A stretch of 64,000 nucleotides of DNA from Salicibibacter cibi. GTDB taxonomy: Bacteria; Bacillota; Bacilli; Bacillales; Marinococcaceae. The position numbers and the translations under genes are program-made. This document shows positions 57,469-64,000 of the stretch, in pieces; the stretch's first letter is position 1; the number at the start of each line of letters is the position of its first letter. Where the stretch lies: the NCBI RefSeq assembly GCF_016495865.1, contig NZ_CP054706.1, positions 868,001 to 932,000 on the forward strand. The letters are read 5' to 3'. The notes beneath the pieces were generated by a model. It was not told where the DNA came from. It searched no databases and was given only the letters and a program-made list of their open reading frames with translations.

Positions 57469-59718
57469 GTGCCATTAATCGCACGTTTCAGTTCTTTTTT
57501 AAAACCTCAGGAAGGGATCGCTTACGTGCTCGTGTATTTCATCGTGGCAGAATGGCTCTATCCGTTGCCGCAAATTAGCGATACCGGCTTTTTGCCGTTT
57601 TTTCTTATAATCGCCGCGGTTTTCTTTGTGATTACTGCGATCCCTATGCATTGGCTCTTACGCCTTGGTTTTTATACACTTGTGATCACATATAGTTTGC
57701 ACGTACTGTTTATGCCCGGCACGTATATGTCGATCGATTGGTGGTCATTGTTCATTGCGGAAATTTGGCAGCAGAGTACACTTTTATTCAGCGGCGGATT
57801 GTTGCAATTAAGTGATATGTATCGCAGCTTTTTGCTTATTTTACTGTTGGCGATTGTCAGTTATCTCGCCTATTATTGGGTCGCCATCGTTCACCGGATT
57901 TTCTTTTTTGTGATTGCAAGTGTCGTTTATATCGGCATTCTGGATACGTTCACGGCTTATGACGGTTCGTGGGCGATTGTGCGTCTCGTTACCATTGGAT
58001 TTGTTCTTTTTGCGTGTATGCGACTTTTGAGCCTTCAGCTTCGCTACTCGAACCTTGGACACGGACATTTGTTTCGTTATTTGACGATCACGAGTGCGGT
58101 TATTCTTCTTTCCATTCTGATTGGTTGGCAAGCCCCGAAATATGCGCAACAATGGCCGGATCCCACGCCTTATATTGAGAGAACGACCGGGGTGGATGTG
58201 ATCAGTTGGGACTCCCCCTCTTCCGGTGACGAGACGCGTAAGATCGGCTACGACGATAACGATGAACAGCTCGGTGGCGGCTTTGTGATGGATGACATGG
58301 AAGTGTTTACGGCAAGAGCAGAAACATCTACCTATTGGCGTGGAGAGTCGAAGCACGAATACACCGGTCATGGCTGGGGAAGCGAAGAAGATGGGGAGCT
58401 GACCGAACAATCCGAAGGACAGTTGGATCTATACGAAGAAGCGACGGAAACGGAAGCCCTTGAAGCGGATATCACTTATAATGATTCCCGCACGGGTGAG
58501 GGGGATTTGCTTTTCAGCCAGGGAGCATTGCAAGAAGCCAATGCGGAAATGGGTGGTGACTATTCCGTATACTTCAATGATGAAAGCGGCCGGTCCGAGG
58601 TTTGGCACAATGAAGGGGATACGAGTAATGCCGGCGCGTTCACCCTGACGTATGAATATCCCGAATTTCCCGTTGAGCAAATGCGAGACGTAGACGCGGG
58701 GAATGCGCAACAAGACCCGCAAGAGGTGGCGGATAAGCATTTGCAACTTCCCGAGGAACTTCCGGATCGGGTCGGGGAACTTGCCGAAGAGCTAGTTCAA
58801 GACGAAACGAACCGTTATGATCAGGCGCGTGCCATTGAAAGTTATTTAACCGGTCCCGCCTTTGACTATGAAACGACGGATATTCCGGTTCCAGCCGAAG
58901 ACCAGGATTATGTGGATCAATTCTTGTTTGAGACGCAAATCGGTTATTGCGACAATTTTTCCACGGCAATGGTCGTCATGTTGCGGACGCTTGATATCCC
59001 TGCCCGTTGGGTGAAGGGGTTCACTGCCGGAGAAGAAGGAAGCACTGGCGATGATGGGTACAGTGAATTTGAAGTGACCAACGAAAATGCCCATTCATGG
59101 GTAGAAGTTTATTTCCCTGATGTCGGCTGGGTACCGTTTGAGCCTACGCCCGGCTTTTCCAACTCGGTAGAGTTTGCTTCGGCGGATGTTGATCGTGATG
59201 AAAACGACGAAGAGATGATGTTTGAACAGGAAGTCGAACAGGAAGTCGAACAAGATGCAGAAGAAGAGGGAAGTGTGGCCGAAGAGGAAGAAAATGGCCA
59301 GGAGGAGACAGATACAGAGGAACAGGAGGAAGAGCAAATTGCGTTTCCATTCTGGTTGTTGGCAGGAATGGGTGCCGTTTTATTATTTGCCGGGATCGTT
59401 GCTTTCAAATTCCGCGGAAAAATCATACAAACGTGGTTGCGTAGACGTTACTCGGGAATGGACAGCGGGTCGATATTCATCCGTGCCTATGAATCTCTGT
59501 TAAGGTATCTCGATTGGGCCGGTATGAAAAGAGCCACACATGAGACACCGAGCGAATTTGCAGTGCGTGTTGATGTTCGTTTTGACTCAGAAGATATGCG
59601 CGCTTTGACGATGCTGTATGAAGATCTTTATTACGGAAATAAAGAACCGGACCATCTGCCGGCAGATATCGAACAGCGATGGATGCAACTTTTGGATAAC
59701 ATAGCGAAAGGGCGTTAA
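57469..59718 (+). CDS. yebA: Transglutaminase-like membrane protein (YebA/TgpA-like)
   Basis: About 749 residues from GTG 57469, the first in-frame start near a purine-rich AAGGAAGG; no ATG is well placed and an in-frame GTG at 57364 lies inside yeaD. Six or so N-terminal membrane helices (about 10-225), an extracellular domain with a transglutaminase triad: Cys in IGYCDNFSTAMVVMLRTL (about 493), His in ENAHSWVEVYFP, Asp in GWVPFEPTPGF region. An acidic linker EEEGSVAEEEENGQEETDTEE precedes a last helix and a cytoplasmic DUF4129-like end. The substrate is unknown; such proteins are linked to the cell envelope. Confidence 0.85.
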   Translation: MPLIARFSSFLKPQEGIAYVLVYFIVAEWLYPLPQISDTGFLPFFLIIAAVFFVITAIPMHWLLRLGFYTLVITYSLHVLFMPGTYMSIDWWSLFIAEIWQQSTLLFSGGLLQLSDMYRSFLLILLLAIVSYLAYYWVAIVHRIFFFVIASVVYIGILDTFTAYDGSWAIVRLVTIGFVLFACMRLLSLQLRYSNLGHGHLFRYLTITSAVILLSILIGWQAPKYAQQWPDPTPYIERTTGVDVISWDSPSSGDETRKIGYDDNDEQLGGGFVMDDMEVFTARAETSTYWRGESKHEYTGHGWGSEEDGELTEQSEGQLDLYEEATETEALEADITYNDSRTGEGDLLFSQGALQEANAEMGGDYSVYFNDESGRSEVWHNEGDTSNAGAFTLTYEYPEFPVEQMRDVDAGNAQQDPQEVADKHLQLPEELPDRVGELAEELVQDETNRYDQARAIESYLTGPAFDYETTDIPVPAEDQDYVDQFLFETQIGYCDNFSTAMVVMLRTLDIPARWVKGFTAGEEGSTGDDGYSEFEVTNENAHSWVEVYFPDVGWVPFEPTPGFSNSVEFASADVDRDENDEEMMFEQEVEQEVEQDAEEEGSVAEEEENGQEETDTEEQEEEQIAFPFWLLAGMGAVLLFAGIVAFKFRGKIIQTWLRRRYSGMDSGSIFIRAYESLLRYLDWAGMKRATHETPSEFAVRVDVRFDSEDMRALTMLYEDLYYGNKEPDHLPADIEQRWMQLLDNIAKGR

Positions 59719-59890
59719 CGACGGGTTATGAGAACCTAATGTATTGTCGTGGGAGACGTTAGGTCGTCAACGCCGACTTTATCGAAACTTCTGTGGAGAA
59801 AAATCGACATGACGCTCTCTACAAAATTGACCCTTTATACCGGTGCTGGTAAAATAACCATCATGAATGAATAAATTGAGGTGCCGTTCC

Positions 59891-61441
59891 ATGGAGCAAG
59901 AAAACCAAGAAATGAATGAAACCATTGCCGTCCTTGATTTTGGCGGGCAATACAATCAATTAATCACGCGCCGAATTCGCGATTTGGGCGTCTACAGTGA
60001 ACTTTATCCCAACACGGTGAGCGCCGGCGAGTTACGCGCGCTCAATCTCAAAGGGGTTATTTTTTCCGGGGGACCGGGCAGCGCTTACGTCGAAGGAGCT
60101 CCAACCTGTGACCCCGGCATCTTTGACCTTCAGGTCCCCATCCTCGGGATTTGTTACGGCATGCAACTCTTGACCCATCATTTTGACGGGAAGGTGGAAG
60201 CAGCCGATCATCGTGAATACGGGAAAGCGATGCTAGACGTAAAGGAAACGTCGGGGTTATTCAAAAAAACCCCTGCCGAGCAGACGGTTTGGATGAGCCA
60301 TGGGGATCGCATCATCGAGCCCCCTGAGGGATTTACAACCGATGCAACGAACCATAAGACGCCTGTAGCTGCAATGAGCAACAGAGGTCGGGGCATCTAC
60401 GGTGTGCAATTCCACCCGGAAGTGCGTCATACCGAATACGGAAACGACATCCTTCATAACTTCGTCTACGGCATTTGTCACAGCAAAGGCGAATGGACGA
60501 TGGAGAACTTCATTGACCTTGAAGTGGAAAAAATACGCGCGAACGTTGGCGACCGGCGAGTTCTTTGTGCGCTCAGTGGTGGTGTCGATTCATCAGTGAC
60601 CGCGATGCTCGTCCATCGTGCAATCGGGGATCAGCTCACGTGTATGTTCATCGATCACGGCTTGCTGCGAAAAAATGAAGGCACGCGTGTGATGGAAATG
60701 TTTGAAGGAAAATTTGATATTGACGTTGTAAAAATCGATGCGGCGGAACGCTTTTTAACGAAACTCAAAGGCGTTTCCGACCCGGAACAAAAACGGAAAA
60801 TCATCGGCAACGAATTCATTTATATTTTTGAAGAAGAGTCATCGAAACTGGAGAACATGGATTTTCTCGCGCAGGGAACCTTGTATACGGACGTGATTGA
60901 GAGCGGGACGGCAACGGCGCAAACGATTAAATCCCATCACAATGTGGGCGGGCTTCCCGAGGATATGAAATTGGATTTAATCGAGCCGTTAAACACGTTG
61001 TTTAAAGACGAAGTGCGAGAATTGGGCACTGAACTGGGATTGCCGGAAAACTTTGTTTGGCGGCAACCATTTCCGGGTCCCGGACTTGGGATACGAGTGC
61101 TTGGGGAAATTACGGAAGAAAAGCTGGCAATCGTACGCGAATCGGATGTAGTCCTTCATGACGTTCTGGAAAAGGCCGGGTTGGATAAGGAAATCTGGCA
61201 GTTTTTCACCGCTTTGCCCGACATGCGAAGTGTTGGTGTCATGGGGGATAATCGTACGTATGATTACACGGTCGGTGTTCGGGCAGTCACATCGACAGAC
61301 GGGATGACGTCAGACTGGGCGCGCATTCCTCATGACGTATTGGAAAAGATCTCGACGCGGATCGTGAATGAAGTCCCACAGGTGAATCGTGTCGTGTATG
61401 ATATTACATCGAAACCGCCTTCTACGATTGAGTGGGAGTGA
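59891..61441 (+). CDS. guaA: GMP synthase (glutamine-hydrolysing)
   Basis: 516 residues from ATG 59891, 8 nt after GAGGTG. It converts XMP to GMP using glutamine and ATP. N-terminal amidase: [10 protein letters not shown], nucleophile Cys in GICYGMQL (about 83-90), [10 protein letters not shown] with the catalytic His/Glu. ATP-PPase: [11 protein letters not shown] (about 227). C-terminal dimer domain ends [17 protein letters not shown]. The 172-bp leader (59719-59890) has a GTTAGGT-type hairpin but nothing recognisable as a purine riboswitch. It closes the yeaC-yeaD-yebA-guaA block. Confidence 0.97.
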   Translation: MEQENQEMNETIAVLDFGGQYNQLITRRIRDLGVYSELYPNTVSAGELRALNLKGVIFSGGPGSAYVEGAPTCDPGIFDLQVPILGICYGMQLLTHHFDGKVEAADHREYGKAMLDVKETSGLFKKTPAEQTVWMSHGDRIIEPPEGFTTDATNHKTPVAAMSNRGRGIYGVQFHPEVRHTEYGNDILHNFVYGICHSKGEWTMENFIDLEVEKIRANVGDRRVLCALSGGVDSSVTAMLVHRAIGDQLTCMFIDHGLLRKNEGTRVMEMFEGKFDIDVVKIDAAERFLTKLKGVSDPEQKRKIIGNEFIYIFEEESSKLENMDFLAQGTLYTDVIESGTATAQTIKSHHNVGGLPEDMKLDLIEPLNTLFKDEVRELGTELGLPENFVWRQPFPGPGLGIRVLGEITEEKLAIVRESDVVLHDVLEKAGLDKEIWQFFTALPDMRSVGVMGDNRTYDYTVGVRAVTSTDGMTSDWARIPHDVLEKISTRIVNEVPQVNRVVYDITSKPPSTIEWE

Positions 61442-61465
61442 ATGTAAGATAATGTAAATAATTAT

Positions 61466-61510
61466 AAAAGGCTATAAATCCTTACTAACAAGGGTTTATA
61501 GCCTTTTATT
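61466..61510 (+). terminator. guaA terminator
   Basis: AAAAGGCTATAAA / TTTATAGCCTTTT (61466-61478 with 61495-61507), then ATTG; the flanking A/T runs make it bidirectional. Confidence 0.88.
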
Positions 61511-61700
61511 GTATTTTTAAAATTAGAATTTCAAATGATGAAGTAAAAGATGAAACATAAAGGAATGATAAGGGCATCTTGACGGAATCCAAGATTAGCC
61601 GCTTTAATATTCAATTTACGAGAGCTACAAAAGAGTTTGTCTACACCGCGAAATTAGGAGACCAAAGAAAACAGCATCGATAGACTGCTGGTAGAACAGC

Positions 61701-62804
61701 CTACTTAGCAGCTAATACCTCAAAATTCAGCGTACCCTGCTCGATACCGTTCACAATAAGTGTAACCGAATGGGGGCCGGTGTAATGTTTCCTTGTACTT
61801 AGATTTGCAAAGGAATGGTTTTTTTTGTAAGCCTTCTTTTCGTTTTTCTTTAAAGAAAGCTCGGATATTTGGAATATTTTACGGTTTCTCTCACCATTTG
61901 CTTTCATATAATCAATGCCATATTCCAGCCGTACCTTGGTTGCTTTTTTTGCCTCAATCTTAAAGGAAAAGGCTATATCCTCCCCAATGGAAAGAGACGT
62001 AGCACCCAGCGCGAAGCCGTCAACATTCACATAATCAGCATCTGCAAATCCAAAGATGCCCAACACATCCCTGTTCCCCTTTTTAAGCAGTGTCCTGCAT
62101 CCGTGCTTTACAATCCAATCAGTATGCTCGTTTTTACCGTACCAATCCGTAGCAATTTCTGCAACCAGGTCAGGATGTGTTTTGGAAATATCGTTTAGAT
62201 TATTGGCTACGCTTTTACGGACATACAGCGACGGGTCAGCTTTAAGTTGCTCTAAAATACCAAGAACTGGCGACGGGTCTTTTTTGAAACTGGCCAATGT
62301 TTGTCCCCATGGCAATTGAGGGCGGCAACCCTCGCTGGCAAGCCGCCGGACATGCTCATTGTCATACCTTGCCCAGGCCGCCATCTGAGACATCATACGC
62401 CCTTCATGGTTTATGATAAATGGCCTCACGGCGAACTCAGAAGATGAGGATGGGGTATACCTTTCTAACGCAGCTATTGACAAATCCCAATGGCACTCAT
62501 TCTGCCCATAGACTTCAACAAAATCCGGAAAGTACATAAAAGAAAAGTCGTTAAATCCTACGGGATAACCCGCAATGACTTTATCAATGATGCCGAGCGC
62601 CTGTTCATAATCGGTTGGCAAATACTTTCCTAAATTTATAGCAATTTGCCGCATACGGGCTTTCAGTCCTAACTCTTCCCATGTTTCGTCCATAATGTCG
62701 TTGACAAAATCATCAACCTGAAACGAATGATATACGGATTTAATACTTAAAGCCAGCTCGTGTATCGATTCGTAATTATACTTGTTTTTTAGTAATTCTG
62801 CCAT
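61701..62804 (-). CDS. alkC: DNA alkylation repair protein AlkC-like
   Basis: 367 residues, RBS GGAGG. The N-terminus MAELLKNKYN and the HEAT-like helical repeats (EFAVRPFIINHEGRMMSQMAAWARYDNEHVRRLASEG, then PSLYVRKSVANNLNDISKTHPDLV about 190-214) match the AlkC group of DNA glycosylases, which remove 3-methyladenine and related lesions. Residues from about 270 form a separate beta-rich domain (Ig-like, ending GPHSVTLIVNGIEQGTLNFEV), known in AlkC but not AlkD. The gene lies alone. The 190 bp between the guaA terminator and this gene contains only a short remnant-like frame (LTESKISRFN...). Confidence 0.85.
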   Translation of the reverse strand: MAELLKNKYNYESIHELALSIKSVYHSFQVDDFVNDIMDETWEELGLKARMRQIAINLGKYLPTDYEQALGIIDKVIAGYPVGFNDFSFMYFPDFVEVYGQNECHWDLSIAALERYTPSSSSEFAVRPFIINHEGRMMSQMAAWARYDNEHVRRLASEGCRPQLPWGQTLASFKKDPSPVLGILEQLKADPSLYVRKSVANNLNDISKTHPDLVAEIATDWYGKNEHTDWIVKHGCRTLLKKGNRDVLGIFGFADADYVNVDGFALGATSLSIGEDIAFSFKIEAKKATKVRLEYGIDYMKANGERNRKIFQISELSLKKNEKKAYKKNHSFANLSTRKHYTGPHSVTLIVNGIEQGTLNFEVLAAK

Positions 62805-63257
62805 ATGCTCCTCCTTTTCAGATAGCGTTTAGCCGAGGGCGCCCCACAATAAATGGCATAACAAAGGAACACTGCCTTATAGTCAGACATATTTACTCCC
62901 TTGCACAAGCTAATATGTGGCCATTATAGCTTAATATATTACAAAAGCATAGACACATCATCATTCTTGAAGTGTCTACTTTTATATATACAACTTCTAT
63001 TGGAAATATTTTTGTTTCTAAAAGAATATGACTCAACTTTCGCACCTAGATAATGATTATAAAACCTACGGTTGCTTGATCTAGGAAGCTATCAGGTTCG
63101 GTCCTTGACATGAGACACAATCATAAAAAAACACCTCGACTTTTGGTATAGTGTCATTGACAGAAAAACACAAGATTTTTTTAAAATACGTTCTGAAAAA
63201 CACAGTATGTTGTATTGAAATGATCGCCTTTAACATTATATATTGTGTCTTGAATGG
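62805..63257. other. Gene-free stretch with one hairpin
   Basis: AT-rich, no ORF with RBS. A 7-bp stem TAGACAC / GTGTCTA (62950-62956 with 62972-62978) followed by CTTTTAT may be a weak terminator. Nothing else stands out. Confidence 0.4.
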
Positions 63258-63599
63258 CTAGCTGACCTTTTTGGGTGAGAACCATAGAGAAGGTTTTCTA
63301 TTTTGTTCTTTTATTTTACAATCATCCAGTTTAGTATCTTTCTCTAATGTGAGTTCATATTGTGAAAGCTGTATTGCTTTTGTAGCTTCATCTAAATATT
63401 TCACCGTAACCCATGCTTTAACCTGATTCTCTTTTTCTTGAAAGACTGGATTAATCAATTCTGAAAACGTATAATCCTTCTCCATAACTGGTAGGGCATT
63501 GTTCCTCAGATAATACGCCAACTCTTTCTCTGTTGCAGTAGGGTATGAAGCAAAGAAAGTTTCTAGAAACTCAGTGATATTTCCTGAAATCCTATTATA
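63258..63599 (-). pseudogene. Remnant of a conjugation protein (TcpC family)
   Basis: The minus frame reads ISGNITEFLETFFASYPTATEKELAYYLRNNAL, then YTFSELINPVFQEKENQVKAWVTVKYLDEATKAIQLSQYELTLEK, matching the C-terminal domain of TcpC/Orf13-type proteins of Tn916 and ICEBs1-like elements. It is open only from 63599; a stop at 63600-63602 and loss of about two-thirds of the protein make it a fragment. The last 20 residues (KIKEQNRKPSLWFSPKKVS) may be read-through of a damaged end. No other conjugation gene is present. Confidence 0.7.
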
Positions 63600-63654
63600 T
63601 CAACGATATTGCACTATATTGTATTGGCGAAGTACTGAGTCGGAATAAATATAA

Positions 63655-63686
63655 AAGGCCATTTTCTCAAGCTGAGAGGTGGCCTT
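63655..63686. other. Hairpin before the DsbA-family gene
   Basis: AAGGCCATTTTCTCA / TGAGAGGTGGCCTT (63655-63669 with 63673-63686) with G-T pairs, no T tract, 80 bp before the next start. Confidence 0.4.
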
Positions 63687-63765
63687 CCCAAGTGATGAAG
63701 CACATTAATTGTTTTCGCCTTCGCATCCGTATATGGTTAACGTAGACAGAAAAAGGAGGCAAAAA

Positions 63766-64000
63766 ATGAACGTCGAAATCTGGTCGGATATCGCCTGTCC
63801 GTTTTGCTTTATTGGAAAAAGAAAATTCGAAGACGGCCTGCAACAATTTTCACATCGTGGCGACGTTAATGTAACGTTTAAAAGTTTTCAGCTCGACCCT
63901 AATGCAGACACAGAGCAAACGCAAACCAACGCGGAGATGCTTGCCGGAAAGTATGGCATGTCAATGGAAAAGGCAAATGAAATGACACAACAAGTCACGG
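63766..64000 (+). CDS. DsbA/FrnE-family oxidoreductase, 5' part
   Basis: ATG 63766, 7 nt after AAAGGAGG; the frame runs off the right edge after 78 codons. MNVEIWSDIACPFCFIGKRKFE has the thioredoxin-fold CPFC active site and the FrnE/YwbO-type context; FKSFQLDPNA follows. Such enzymes are cytoplasmic dithiol oxidoreductases (2-hydroxychromene isomerase/DsbA clan). No signal peptide. Confidence 0.88.
   Translation, partial: MNVEIWSDIACPFCFIGKRKFEDGLQQFSHRGDVNVTFKSFQLDPNADTEQTQTNAEMLAGKYGMSMEKANEMTQQVT

Noticed and set aside
59719..59890. Purine riboswitch before guaA
   Set aside because: No three-way junction or conserved loop motifs could be recognised; only a weak hairpin around AACCTAATGT and ACGTTAGGT.

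Overview
The window reads as chromosome of a Gram-positive, endospore-forming member of the Bacillaceae. Evidence is the order of several gene blocks, which matches Bacillus subtilis: thiL-tsaE-tsaB-rimI-tsaD-(ydiF)-rex-tatA-tatC-...-ydiK-ydiL-groES-groEL, and moxR(yeaC)-DUF58(yeaD)-yebA-guaA. Other support comes from a CIRCE operator, TTG/GTG starts with strong Shine-Dalgarno sequences, and a Tlp spore protein gene. Long Glu/Asp-rich tails on surface proteins (a class A PBP and a transglutaminase-like protein) suggest a salt-tolerant or alkaliphilic bacillus; a Salicibibacter-like organism is a guess only.

Layout. 1-2.6 kb: end of an unknown gene, a two-TM protein coupled to an FMN-binding glutamate-synthase-like protein, and a glutamine-rich repeat protein. 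2.7-8.3 kb: tRNA cluster (Arg, Pro, Gly, Ile) and a complete 16S-23S-5S operon. 8.4-10.1 kb: DUF1540 protein, a trans-sulfuration PLP enzyme, and an orphan 5S-tRNA-fMet pair. 10.3-25 kb: the ydi/groE block (t6A tRNA modification, ABC-F protein, redox repressor Rex, Tat export, chaperonins), with two inserted membrane-protein genes. 25.3-38.8 kb is accessory: a HigBA-type toxin-antitoxin pair, a short internally deleted group IIC intron placed right behind the toxin-antitoxin terminator, small zinc-ribbon/membrane proteins, a methyltransferase, transporters, an intact IS1380-type element, an hsdR remnant, a nucleotidyltransferase-like two-gene unit and a ZIP transporter. 38.8-55.2 kb: acyl-CoA/SDR pair, PBP, Tlp, a zinc-ribbon TPR protein, a complete heme-stress module (HrtAB efflux with HssRS two-component system and a candidate HssR site), L-2-hydroxyglutarate oxidase, and a PadR regulator coupled to a frameshifted membrane protein. 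55.2-61.5 kb: conserved yeaC-yeaD-yebA-guaA block. 61.7-64 kb: AlkC-type DNA repair protein, a degraded conjugation gene (TcpC type), and the start of a DsbA/FrnE-type protein.

The most unusual signal is a set of four intergenic tandem arrays at about 14.1, 35.5, 38.3 and 45.4 kb. Each is built of an imperfect palindrome of roughly 25-29 bp repeated at exactly 52 bp. Two arrays share a core (GGTCGCCAT...ATGGCGACC), while the other two have unrelated sequences but the same 52-bp spacing, close to five turns of B-DNA. A shared period without shared sequence suggests selection on helical phasing or on a defined-length structure; this is inference and I know of no described family that fits.

Coordinates of rRNA ends, the intron 3' end and several start codons are judged by eye from conserved sequence and ribosome binding sites.
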